Shown: positions 29,830-42,600 of the stretch, piece after piece
Position numbering within the stretch: the first letter of the stretch is position 1
Layout of the letters: each line of letters begins with the position of its first letter
NCBI RefSeq assembly: GCF_025447595.1
Contig: NZ_JAOEJU010000006.1
Span: forward strand, 1-64,000
Reading direction: 5' to 3'
Source of the DNA: Pseudomonas koreensis
Lineage (GTDB): Bacteria; Pseudomonadota; Gammaproteobacteria; Pseudomonadales; Pseudomonadaceae
Length of the DNA: 64,000 nucleotides
Made by a program: the position numbers and the translations under genes
Notes under the pieces: generated by a model
Database searches by the model: none
What the model was told of the DNA's origin: nothing
What the model saw: the letters and a program-made list of their open reading frames with translations, nothing else

Positions 29830-32268
29830 TCAGGCCGGTTTGGCCTCCGCCAGCGCCTCCTGCGCCAGTTCCTTCTCGGCCTCTTTCAGATCCTCTTCGC
29901 TGATCATCTCGGCAATCACTCGCAGACGCTCCACCACCCGTGCGTTGACGCTGCCTTCGGGGAATTCGCCCTCTTCGTTCGGCTCACCGGCCGGCTCGCC
30001 CACCAGCAGGCTCAACGCTTCGTCGGCCTGACGCACCGCGTAAACGTGGAACTGCCCGGCACGCACCGCCGCCAGCACCTTCTCATCGAGCATCAAGGTG
30101 GCGACGTTGGCCTGCGGAATGATCGCGCCCTGCTCACCCGTCAGTCCGCGTGCTTCGCAGAGACGGAAGAAGCCTTCGATCTTCTCGTTGACCCCGCCCA
30201 CCGCCTGCACTTCGCCGAACTGGTTGATCGAGCCGGTGATCGCGAAGCACTGCTTGAGCGGGGTTTTCGACAACGCCGAAATCAGCGTGCATGCCTCGCC
30301 CAACGACGCACTGTCGCCATCAACGTAGCCGTAGGATTGCTCCAGCGCGATGCTCGCGGAAATCGCCAGCGGGAATTCCTGGGCGTAACGGCTGCCCAGA
30401 TACCCGGTGAGGATCATCACGCCCTTGGAGTGAATCGGCTGACCGAGGTTGACCTCACGCTCGATGTCGACGATGCCGCTGCCGCCCGGGTACACCGTGG
30501 CGGAAATCCGCGCCGGCACACCGAACGCCGAGTCGCCGACTTCGAGCACGGTCAGGCCGTTGCACTTGCCGACCGCCGCACCGTCGGTATCGATCAGGAT
30601 GATCCCCGCCAGCATGTCGTCGAGAATCCGCGCCGACACCCGACCGGTGCGGGTGGCCTTGGCCTTGAGCGCACGCTCGATGTGGCCGGCGTCGGTCATT
30701 TCATCGTTGGCCAGATGCCGGATGAAGTCCGCCTCGCTGACCAGCTGGAACAGATCGCCGATCCGCGCCGACAAACGCCCCTGGTGTTCGGCAAGACGCG
30801 CGCTGTAAGTCGCCAGACGCGCCACCGCGTCGGCGGTCAGCGGCGCCATGCCTTCTTCCGAAGTGCGGGTTTTCAGCAACTGGGCGAACTGCTCCAGGCT
30901 TTCGTCGACCATCGGGATGTCTTCGTCGAAGTCCACCAGAACACGGAACATCTCCTGGAAGTCCGGATCGAGGTCCTGCAGCGTGTAATACAGCTGACGC
31001 GCACCGATGATGATCACTTTGACCTGCAACGGAATGTGCTGCGGGTTGAGCGTCACGGTGGCGAAACGGCCCATCTCGCCCAGCGGCGATTCCATCTTCA
31101 GCTTGCGCGATTGCAGGGCGCGCTTGAGCGCATCCCATACGAACGGCTCGCCGAGCATTTTTTCCGCTTCAAGGATCAGGAAACCGCCGTTGGCGCGGTG
31201 CAGTGCACCCGGACGTAACTGGCGATAGGTGGTGTAGAGCGCACCCTGATCAGTGGTGTACTCGATACGACCGAACAGGTTTTCGTAGGTCGGATGCGGC
31301 TCGAACACCACCGGCGCACCGCCACTGGCCGGATGACCGACCACCAGGCTCGGGGCGTATTGCTCTTCCAGCAGCTTGCGCGCAACCGCATCGGTCTTGC
31401 TGTCATCGACCAGTTGCTCGACCACGGTTTTCAGCAGATACACCTGCATCGCTTGCAGGTAACCGCAGACGGCAGCGTTTTCCGCGTACTTTTCCGACAG
31501 CGGTGCGAGCAAAGGCTGCAATGCCAGCGTGATGGTTTCTTCGTTGAGCTGACGCAGTTGGTTGCTCGACTCGCGCTTCCACTGCGGCAGGCTGGCGAGT
31601 TCTTCGTTCAGACGTTCTTCGAGGCCGGAAATGTCCTCGTGGAAACGCTCGCGCTCGGCTTCCGGCAACTGGGCGAATTCGGCTTCATCCAGGGCCTTGC
31701 CTTCGAGCATCGGCGTGAAGGCGATGTTGCTGCTGTCGCGGTACAGGGCGACGTCTTTTTCCAGGGCCAGACGTTCGATGACGTCCAGCGCCTTGTCGTA
31801 TCGCTGGTTGAAGGCGCGGTCGATGGCGCTCTTCTTCTGCTGGTAGGACGGGTGCTCGAACACCGCAGGAAAAGTCGACAGCAGGTTGTCGATCAAACCA
31901 TTGATGTCGCCGATGAAGGCAGCGGCGCTGCCCGACGGCAGTTCCAGGGCGCGGGGCTCGCGCGGTTCATCGAAATTGTTGACGTAGACCCAGTCCGCCG
32001 GGGTCTGCAGGCGTTTGCCTTCGGCCTTCAGGTAGCGTTTGACGAACGAGAAACGGCCGGTGCCGGGCTCGCCCATGACGAATACGTTGTAACCGGGGCG
32101 TGGCATGGCCACACCGAACTGCAAGGCTTCGACCGCACGTTCCTGGCCAAGCACACCGCGAAAGGGCTCCAGATCATTGGTGGTAGTGAAGCTGAACTGT
32201 TCAGCGGAAAACGGACGGGTCAGCGCTTCAGGCGCTAGACGCAAGCTGGCAGCAACAGGATCAGGCAT
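29830..32268 (-). CDS. Lon-like ATP-dependent protease (LonH/YcbZ type)
   Basis: 812-residue AAA+ protease of peptidase family S16. A Walker A-like loop GEPGTGRFS is at 66-74, with Arg72 in place of the usual Lys. A long helical insert follows (about 130-270). The C-terminal Lon protease domain holds the catalytic dyad: Ser653 in GDSAS and Lys696 in GVNEKIEG, spaced 43 residues apart as in E. coli Lon (679/722). It lacks the Lon N-terminal substrate domain. This matches the second Lon-like protein of pseudomonads (PA4576-type). Substrates unknown. Confidence 0.9.
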   Translation of the reverse strand: MPDPVAASLRLAPEALTRPFSAEQFSFTTTNDLEPFRGVLGQERAVEALQFGVAMPRPGYNVFVMGEPGTGRFSFVKRYLKAEGKRLQTPADWVYVNNFDEPREPRALELPSGSAAAFIGDINGLIDNLLSTFPAVFEHPSYQQKKSAIDRAFNQRYDKALDVIERLALEKDVALYRDSSNIAFTPMLEGKALDEAEFAQLPEAERERFHEDISGLEERLNEELASLPQWKRESSNQLRQLNEETITLALQPLLAPLSEKYAENAAVCGYLQAMQVYLLKTVVEQLVDDSKTDAVARKLLEEQYAPSLVVGHPASGGAPVVFEPHPTYENLFGRIEYTTDQGALYTTYRQLRPGALHRANGGFLILEAEKMLGEPFVWDALKRALQSRKLKMESPLGEMGRFATVTLNPQHIPLQVKVIIIGARQLYYTLQDLDPDFQEMFRVLVDFDEDIPMVDESLEQFAQLLKTRTSEEGMAPLTADAVARLATYSARLAEHQGRLSARIGDLFQLVSEADFIRHLANDEMTDAGHIERALKAKATRTGRVSARILDDMLAGIILIDTDGAAVGKCNGLTVLEVGDSAFGVPARISATVYPGGSGIVDIEREVNLGQPIHSKGVMILTGYLGSRYAQEFPLAISASIALEQSYGYVDGDSASLGEACTLISALSKTPLKQCFAITGSINQFGEVQAVGGVNEKIEGFFRLCEARGLTGEQGAIIPQANVATLMLDEKVLAAVRAGQFHVYAVRQADEALSLLVGEPAGEPNEEGEFPEGSVNARVVERLRVIAEMISEEDLKEAEKELAQEALAEAKPA

Positions 32269-32428
32269 CGGGCTTCCTTAACAATCAGGCGGGGCAGATA
32301 GCGGCATTCTGGCGCTGCCCGAGCCCCACTGGCAAGGCGCGCCATACGACAAAGCATAGACAACCGGCTTGTCCCCGGTCCGGCCCTGTAAAACCGGGGT
32401 TTATTCCAAATATTGTGCAAAAAGTCAC

Positions 32429-32458
32429 GGAACCCTTGGAACGTGCCTAAACTCCAAA
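32429..32458 (+). promoter_or_regulatory. Possible AlgU/sigma-E-type promoter
   Basis: GGAACC, 17-base spacer after GAACCC, then TCCAAA: fits the AlgU pattern GAACTT-N16/17-TCnnA loosely. About 130 bases before the DUF3015 gene, whose product is exported. Confidence 0.35.
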
Positions 32459-32589
32459 CTGCGCGGCTGGAACTAATACCGGCCCACTGGCGCCACAGGA
32501 TCTGTACGAAAACTCGCCATGAGGCTTGTTTGGTAGAGAATCGGGGCCAGAACCCTGTCCATTGGTATGCACACAAAGAGAACAAAGCT

Positions 32590-33078
32590 ATGAAACGGAT
32601 TCTTCTCGGTACTCTCTTCACCGCTGTATCCATCAACGCCATGGCTCAGGCGCCAGGCGGCCCGGATTGCGGTTGGGGCAACATGCTGTTCGAAGGTCAG
32701 CGTGGCACCCCGGCTCACTTCCTGGCATCCACCACCAACGGCACCTCCGGCAACGCGACGTTCGGCATGACGTCCGGCACCAACGGTTGCTCCACCAACG
32801 CCTCGCTGACCTATGGCGGCAAATCCTGGTTTGCCATGAATGGCATGATGAACGAGCTGTCCGAAGACATGGCAAAAGGTAACGGCGAAGCGCTGACGAC
32901 CTATGCCGTGGTACTGGGCGTGGCGCCGGAAGACCGTGCCCACTTCGCCGCCGTCACTCACGAGCACTTCCAGCAGATCTTCAGCAAGGCTGACGTGACC
33001 GCCGAAGACGTGCATACCAACACCCTGGCCGTCCTGAAGGCAGACCCACGTCTGGCCAAGTACGCGACTCAGGCTTAA
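32590..33078 (+). CDS. DUF3015 family exported protein
   Basis: 162-residue protein with a clear signal peptide (MKRILLGTLFTAVSINAMAQ-A, cleavage after about residue 19). The mature part starts with GGPDCGWGNMLFEGQRGTPAHFLASTTNGTSGN, the hallmark of DUF3015, with two cysteines (DCGWG, NGCST) likely paired. Predicted periplasmic; function unknown. It is followed by a terminator and then by the DUF4105 gene on the same strand. Confidence 0.9.
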   Translation: MKRILLGTLFTAVSINAMAQAPGGPDCGWGNMLFEGQRGTPAHFLASTTNGTSGNATFGMTSGTNGCSTNASLTYGGKSWFAMNGMMNELSEDMAKGNGEALTTYAVVLGVAPEDRAHFAAVTHEHFQQIFSKADVTAEDVHTNTLAVLKADPRLAKYATQA

Positions 33079-33086
33079 GCTCGACC

Positions 33087-33121
33087 CACCCGCTTCTTTC
33101 GGGAAGCGGGTTTTATTTTTT
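33087..33121 (+). terminator. Terminator after the DUF3015 gene
   Basis: Stem acccgcttc / gaagcgggt with a tttcgg-type loop, followed by ttttattttt, 9 bases after the stop. Confidence 0.9.
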
Positions 33122-33170
33122 CGACCCGCCCTTCTTGGGTCTTTGTTTCTTTCGACTTAAGTTGCCATTT

Positions 33171-35024
33171 ATGCTCAAACGCCTTGCCTGGCTGGCGCTG
33201 TGTGTCTGCGCCCCGCTGTCCGCCGCGCCTCACATCGACCCTCAACGTTTGCAGCAACTGGCCAACGACCGCTTCTGGATTTCCCTCGGTCATTACGAAA
33301 CCGCCAAGCTCGGTGGCTGGCGCAGCTACGTCAGCGACAAAAAATTCTTCCTCGCCCCCGATGGCAACGAACACCCCGACCATGAACTGGCCGCCACCGT
33401 GCAAGCGCTGTACGCCCCCGCCAGTCTCGGTGAGCAACACGCCCAGTGCGTTTACCCGGCACGCACCCGCTGGTTGAAGGATCAACTCAACCTGACCGAC
33501 CTGCCGACCCCGGACTGCGCCGAATTCAAGAAATGGTTCAAGGACGTCTCGCCCCACAGCGCAGTGATGATTTTCCCGGCGGCCTACCTCAATAGCCCGT
33601 CGTCGATGTTCGGCCACACCCTGCTGCGCATCGACCAGGCTGACGTGCAAAGCGACAAGACTTCGCTGCTCAGTTACGCGATCAACTTCGGCGCCTACAT
33701 CGAAGGCTCGGACAACAGCATTCTCTACGCCTGGAAAGGCCTGATGGGCGGCTATCCGGGGCTGTTCGCGCTGGTGCCGTATCAGGAAAAACTCTCGGAA
33801 TACCGCAGCCTGGAAAACCGCGACCTGTGGGAGTACCGGCTCAATCTGACGCAAGCCGAAACCGCGCGCATGGTCGAGCATGTGTGGGAGTTGAAGCAGA
33901 TCCAGTTCGACTACTTCTTCTTCGATGAAAACTGCTCCTATCGTCTGCTGGAACTGTTGCAGGTGGCGCGCCCGAGTCTGCGCCTGACCGAACAGTTCCC
34001 GCTGACCGCGATCCCGACCGACACCGTCAAAGCGGTGAAGGAAGCCGGGCTGGTCGAGCACATCGAATACCGCCCGTCCCGCGAGCGCGAACTGCTCAGC
34101 CGCGCCGACCCCTTGAGCGGCGAAGAACAAGACTGGGTGCTGAAAGTCAGCGCCGACCAGCAGCAATTGCAGGACCCGGCCTTCAAGAACCTGCCCCGTG
34201 ATCGGCAAGCGCTGATCATCGACGCCGCGTATCGGCTGGAACGCTACCGCGCCAACGGCCAGGAACGTGATCCACAGCGGGCCCAGCGCAGTTTCGAACT
34301 GCTGCGGGCGATCAACAAGAACCCGGCGCCGGAGCTGCAAATTCCACAACCGGGCCTGCCCGAAGACGGCCACGAATCGCGCACCTGGCAAGCCGGTCTC
34401 GGCACGCGCGGTGACCGCGCGTTCGGCGAGTACGGCTTGCGCATGGCCTATCACGACCTCAACGACAACGCCGAGAGTTTCCCCCTCGGCGCGCAGATCG
34501 AAATCCTGCAAATGAAACTGCGCCAGTACGAAGGCAATCACTGGCAGTTCCAGCAACTGGATCTGGCGACCATCCGCTCGCTGACGCCGCGCAATGCGCT
34601 GTTGCAGCCGCTGTCGTGGCAAGTCACCGGCGGTCTTGAACGTGTACCGGGCAAGCATGATGACGAGACATTGGTCAGCCACGTCAACGGTGGCGGTGGC
34701 GGAACCTGGGCGTTGGGTGACGACGTGTTGGGTTTTGCCCTCGGCACTGTGCGCGTTGAACACAACAATGATTTCGCCGAGTTCGTTTCACCCGCAGGCG
34801 GTTTCAATACCGGCGTGTTGTGGAAAAACCCGCTGGGCAATCTCAGCTTGGAGGCCAAAGGCGATTACTTCTTCAATGGTGAAGTGCGCCGTAGCCTGAG
34901 TCTGAACCAGCAGTGGGAATTGTCGCGCAACCTCGGCCTGCGCCTGAGCGCCCAGCGCGAGTTCAGCCATCTGGCAACACCGGAGACCGAGGTAATGCTG
35001 GAAGTGAAGTGGTATCACTACTGA
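33171..35024 (+). CDS. DUF4105 / Lnb N-terminal-domain protein
   Basis: 617-residue exported protein. Signal peptide at residues 1-19 (MLKRLAWLALCVCAPLSAA; start at 33171). The DUF4105 core has the two invariant sites: SPSSMFGHTLLRID with His149 and FDENCSYRLLELL with Cys255, as in a permuted NlpC/P60-type Cys-His active site. The C-terminal third (about 400-617) has alternating beta strands and ends in MLEVKWYHY, like an outer-membrane barrel. The Bacteroides protein Lnb, a lipoprotein N-acyltransferase, belongs to this domain family, so an acyl-transfer or amidase-like activity is possible; the actual role in Pseudomonas is unknown. Confidence 0.85.
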   Translation: MLKRLAWLALCVCAPLSAAPHIDPQRLQQLANDRFWISLGHYETAKLGGWRSYVSDKKFFLAPDGNEHPDHELAATVQALYAPASLGEQHAQCVYPARTRWLKDQLNLTDLPTPDCAEFKKWFKDVSPHSAVMIFPAAYLNSPSSMFGHTLLRIDQADVQSDKTSLLSYAINFGAYIEGSDNSILYAWKGLMGGYPGLFALVPYQEKLSEYRSLENRDLWEYRLNLTQAETARMVEHVWELKQIQFDYFFFDENCSYRLLELLQVARPSLRLTEQFPLTAIPTDTVKAVKEAGLVEHIEYRPSRERELLSRADPLSGEEQDWVLKVSADQQQLQDPAFKNLPRDRQALIIDAAYRLERYRANGQERDPQRAQRSFELLRAINKNPAPELQIPQPGLPEDGHESRTWQAGLGTRGDRAFGEYGLRMAYHDLNDNAESFPLGAQIEILQMKLRQYEGNHWQFQQLDLATIRSLTPRNALLQPLSWQVTGGLERVPGKHDDETLVSHVNGGGGGTWALGDDVLGFALGTVRVEHNNDFAEFVSPAGGFNTGVLWKNPLGNLSLEAKGDYFFNGEVRRSLSLNQQWELSRNLGLRLSAQREFSHLATPETEVMLEVKWYHY

Positions 35025-35033
35025 AACGACCAC

Positions 35034-35122
35034 TGTGGGAGCGAGCTTGCTCGCGATGGCAATCGGTCAGTCGATATTGAAGTGACTGACACTCCGTCAT
35101 CGCGAGCAAGCTCGCTCCCACA
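35034..35122. repeat. REPIN
   Basis: tgtgggagcgagcttgctcgcga ... tcgcgagcaagctcgctcccaca, head-to-head, 10 bases after the DUF4105 gene. Confidence 0.9.
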
Positions 35123-35227
35123 GGGAATTGCGGTGTTCTACAGATTGCTCACGCACCTTTCACATCCTTCCGACGAATCCGCTTCTAGACTTTCCCTATC
35201 AGCCGTTTGACGGCCCGGGAGAGTGTG

Positions 35228-35584
35228 ATGTGGCGGTATGCGGTTTTTGCGGGTGTGTTGCTGTTGCTGGGTGGCTGTCAGAGCACCCACGAAGATCTGA
35301 TCGCCAAGGGTTATCCACCGGCGTTCGCCGACGGTTTCGATGACGGTTGCATCAGCGGTCGTCAGGCGGCCGGTTCGATCAGCGGCGAGTTTCGCAAGAA
35401 CGTGCCGCGCTATCTCAAGGACAAGCAATACGCCGAGGGCTGGAGCGACGGCTTCCGCCAATGTCAGGCGATGCTGGAAAACAAGGATCGCGAACAGTAT
35501 CGCAACGAACACTGGGACGAACGCGAGCGCGCCTGGCAGCAGGAAAAGGATCAGGGCGCCGCGCGGGCTTATCGTTCGCAGTAG
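35228..35584 (+). CDS. Small uncharacterised lipoprotein
   Basis: 118-residue predicted lipoprotein: MWRYAVFAGVLLLLGG-C17 lipobox, followed by QSTHEDLIAKGYPPAFADGFDDGCISGRQAAG and a strongly charged, Gln/Arg/Glu-rich C-terminal helix (about 70-115). Start at 35228 behind gggagag. It resembles short Pseudomonas lipoproteins of unknown function. Residue +2 is Gln, so outer-membrane sorting is expected. It is 70 bp before the GreB-like gene. Confidence 0.82.
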   Translation: MWRYAVFAGVLLLLGGCQSTHEDLIAKGYPPAFADGFDDGCISGRQAAGSISGEFRKNVPRYLKDKQYAEGWSDGFRQCQAMLENKDREQYRNEHWDERERAWQQEKDQGAARAYRSQ

Positions 35585-35654
35585 GTCGTTTCCAGACATC
35601 CAGCGAAACCTTTTGCCTGCGACCATGGCCCAACGGTTGTAACAGGAGCCCATC

Positions 35655-36149
35655 ATGAGTCGCGCCTTCGTCAACGAAGACAACGCCGCTGCACAAGCCG
35701 ATCAGCCGGTCGAACGGCAGGTCAGCACACAGCCCAATTACGTCACGCCGCAAGGCCTTGCCCAGTTGCAGGCGAAAGTCGCCGAACTGCAAACCCTGCA
35801 CGCCGAACAGTCCGCCAAGGGCGAACAGGCCGACAAGCAGCGGCTGGCCGATCTCGAACGGGATTTGCGTTATTTCAATCAACGGGTCGGCAGCGCTCAA
35901 GTCGCACCGGCCCCGACGTCGAACGACAAGGTGCAGATCGGCAGTTGGGTGACCTACGCCGACGAACACGACACCGAGCGCCGGGTGCAACTGGTCGGCG
36001 AAGATCAGGCCGATGCCGCCAACGGCCTGATCAACTGGGCCTCACCGCTGGGCCGGGCGCTGCTTGGCGCGCGGCTCAACGATGAAGTGCTGTGGCAGCG
36101 CCCGGCCGGCGATCAACTGATCGAAGTGATCCGCATCGAGCGCTCTTGA
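35655..36149 (+). CDS. GreA/GreB family transcription factor, divergent
   Basis: 164-residue protein with the Gre layout: an N-terminal coiled coil (about 30-78, VTPQGLAQLQAKVAEL ... QRLADLERDLRYFNQRV) and a C-terminal FKBP-like domain (about 92-162, VQIGSWVTYADEHDTERRVQLVGEDQAD ... WASPLGRALLGARLNDEV). Gre factors enter the RNA polymerase secondary channel. The coiled-coil tip, which in GreB reads GDRSENAD, is here SAKGEQAD and has lost the first acidic residue; the coiled coil also looks shorter. It may therefore act differently from GreB in transcript cleavage. ATG at 35655 behind aacaggag. Confidence 0.82.
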   Translation: MSRAFVNEDNAAAQADQPVERQVSTQPNYVTPQGLAQLQAKVAELQTLHAEQSAKGEQADKQRLADLERDLRYFNQRVGSAQVAPAPTSNDKVQIGSWVTYADEHDTERRVQLVGEDQADAANGLINWASPLGRALLGARLNDEVLWQRPAGDQLIEVIRIERS

Positions 36150-36159
36150 ACCCCGTTGC

Positions 36160-37590
<1,431 letters not shown>

Positions 37591-37640
37591 TTATGAAAAC
37601 AAATAGTACACACGCTATAAAACAGTCTGCATTGCAGGCA

Positions 37641-37673
37641 AAAAAAAGCGGAGCCCGAAGGCTCCGCTTTTTC
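37641..37673 (-). terminator. Terminator of ettA
   Basis: Stem aagcggagcc-cgaa-ggctccgctt, with a T-run (tttttttt on the minus strand), 17 bases after the ettA stop. T-runs on both sides. Confidence 0.9.
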
Positions 37674-37690
37674 ATGCAACCAACCCGTAA

Positions 37691-39355
<1,665 letters not shown>

Positions 39356-39631
39356 GGAGAACCTTGGGTCAGTGACTGATGAATGATTGGGACACAGGCA
39401 ATGCCTGGCCAGACCGTGCGCGTCGTTCACTGGAAGATATCAATGCGTGCGCGCGGAAAGTCTAGGAGCTGGAACGCTCCCGCGTAACCGGCAAAGCTAC
39501 CTTAATGACCGGTGGCAGTCCAGCCGAGTGGGGCTGGCACTTCGCCACAACTCAAGGCATGCTAGCCGCCCCTTGGGCGTCCGGCTTATAGTGCACGTCG
39601 CGCCAGTCCAGCCAGACCGCAGGATTACAGC

Positions 39632-42600
39632 TTGTCCAACGTCACTCCGCCAGCCTCTGTGAGCAGCACCCAACCGGCGCCCGGCTCGTCCCTGCGCGGA
39701 ACATTGAAAGGCGCGCTGGCGACCCTGGTACTGTTGCTGCTCGCGCTGCTGTTCTGGCAATTGCTCGATCAACTGCGCGAAACCCAGAAAAACCAGCGTC
39801 AGTACACCATCGACTACACCGCCGACCTCGCCTCGCAGGTCAGCCTGAACATGGCGCTGAACGCGCAGATCGCCCTCAATCTGCTACCGATCGTCGAACA
39901 GCCCCAGTCGGCCGACGAACAGCAGGCGCTGCTGCGCAAGCTTCAGCAATCGTTGCCCGACCTGCGCAGCCTCGCGCTACTCACCCCGTCCGGAAAAATC
40001 CTCAGCGACAGCGCCACCGACAGCCACGACGCCGATTACCTCAGCGATCTGGTGCGCCGCAGCCGCGCTCAAGCCCATTATTTCAGTAACGCCGACGACG
40101 GTTCGGTAGTGCATCTGTTGCTGCATCAGGCCAGCGGCAGCACGCGCGGTTACTGGGCGCTGCGCCTGACGCCGACCTTCTTCGACGCGCTGACCAAACA
40201 GGGCGACAGCGGTATCCGCCCGTTGTGGCTGGTGGAAAACCGCGTCAATCATCAGATCATCAGCCGTGACAAAGCCCTGCCGTCCACCAAGACCAGCACC
40301 CTGACCCCGGACGATCTGGCCAACAGTGTGCTGACCGTTCCACTGAGCAGCAGCGACTGGCAACTGCGTGGCCTGTTCGATCGCCAGCATGTGCTCGAAC
40401 AACTGCTGCCGGCGTTCATCGGTAAATGTCTGTTGGGCCTGGCGCTCTCGCTGCTGCCATTTATCGCGTTGCTTAACATGCGTCGCCGCCAGCGCCAGGT
40501 ACATGAGGGGCGTCGGCGCTATCAGGACATCTTCGAAGGCACTGGCGTGGCACTGTGTGTGCTGGATCTTTCGGGACTCAAGCAAGCGTTCGACAAGGCA
40601 CAGTTGCAAACCAGTGACCAGCTCAAAGCCTGGCTTGATCAACCGCAGCAGCGCCAGCAATTGCTTCAGGAACTGCGCGTCACCGAAGTCAACCAGGTTG
40701 CCTTGCAGTTGCTCAACGTCAACTCCTGCGACCATGCCTGGCAATTGCTGATCGATGGTCAGCCGCACAGTCAATGCGCGATCGGCAATCAGGTACTCGA
40801 CGCCGTGCTCCAGCAGCAACAACAGCTGGAGCTGGAAATTCGACTGCCCGACATCAATGGTCGTGACCAGCATCTGTGGCTGGTGCTGCGCCTGCCCCGG
40901 GAGCAGCACGACTACAAGGCCGTGATCCTGAGCATCAACGACATCACCAGCCGCAAGCTGATCGAACTGTCGCTGCTGGAGCGCGAAGGCTTCTGGTCGG
41001 ACGTGGTGCGTACCGTGCCGGATCATCTGTATGTGCAGGACGTGATCAGCCAGCGGATGATCTTCAGCAACCACCACCTCGGCCAGACCCTCGGTTACAA
41101 CCGCACCGAGTTGCATCAGATGGGCGAGTACTTCTGGGAAATCCTCCTGCACCCGGAAGATGCCGACTATTACCACCGTTCGCGGCAGATGCAACGCCAC
41201 GCCGGCTACAGTCAGTTGCTGCAATGCCAGTTGCGCTTCCGTCACCGCGACGGCAAGTGGCGGCGCTTCGACATTCGCGAGCAGGCGCTGGCCCGGGACA
41301 AGCACGATCAGGTCACGCGGATCATCGGCGTGGCCAAGGACATCACCGATCAGATCGAGGCCAGCGAGTCGTTGCGCGACAGCGAGCAACGTTACCGGAT
41401 GCTCGCCGAAAGCATCAGCGACGTGATTTTCTCCACCGACAGCAAGCTCTCGCTGAACTACGTCAGCCCGTCGGTGCAGGCGGTGCTGGGTTATGACGCC
41501 GAATGGATTTTCCAGAACGGCTGGCAGTCGACCATCGCCAACCCGCAGCAATTGAGCGGCATCTATCACCTGATGGATCGCGTCAGCAAAGCCCTGGGCA
41601 AACCCGAGCAACTGGCCATTTTGCGCAGCCAGGTGCAGACCCAGATGTTCCTGTTCGACTGCCTGCGCGCCGACGGTCGCAAGATCCCGATCGAACTGCG
41701 CCTGGTGCTGGTGTGGGACGAACATGGCGCCTTCGAAGGCGTGCTGGGGGTCGGTCGCGATATCAGCCAGCAGCGCCGCGCCGAGAAAGACCTGCGCATG
41801 GCGGCAACGGTATTCGAACACTCGACCTCGGCGATCCTGATCACCGACCCGGCCGGTTACATCGTCCAGGCCAACGAGGCGTTCAGCCGGGTCAGCGGCT
41901 ACGCGGTGAGCGAAGTACTCGACCAGTTGCCGAACATGCTGACCGTCGATGAACAGCAGGACGCGCACCTGCGCTACGTACTCAAGCAGTTGCATCAGCA
42001 CAGCACCTGGGAAGGTGAAGTCTGGCTCAAGCGCCGTAACGGCGAGCATTACCCGGCATGGGTCGGCATCACCGCCGTGCTCGACGACGAGGGAGATCTG
42101 GCCAGTTACGTGTGCTTCTTCAGCGACATCAGCGAGCGCAAGGCCAGCGAGCAGCGGATCCACCGCCTCGCCTACTACGACGCCCTGACCCACCTGCCGA
42201 ACCGCACGCTGTTCCAGGATCGTCTGCACACCGCGCTGCAATCGGCCGAGCGGCAGAAGTCGTGGGTGGTGCTGATGTTCCTCGACCTCGACCGTTTCAA
42301 ACCGATCAACGACTCCCTCGGCCACGCGGCCGGCGACCGCATGCTCAAGGACATGGCCACGCGGTTGCTGGCCTGTGTCGACGATGACGACACTGTGGCG
42401 CGGATGGGCGGCGACGAATTCACCCTGTTGTTGCAACACCGCTCCAGCCGTGAGATGGCACTGAATCGCGCGATCCATGTGGCGGAGCAGATTCTCGCCA
42501 GTCTGGTACGGCCGTTCGTGCTCGAAGGTCGCGAGTTCTTCGTCACCGCCAGTATCGGCATCGCCCTGAGTCCGCAGGACGGCAACGAACTCAGCCAGCT

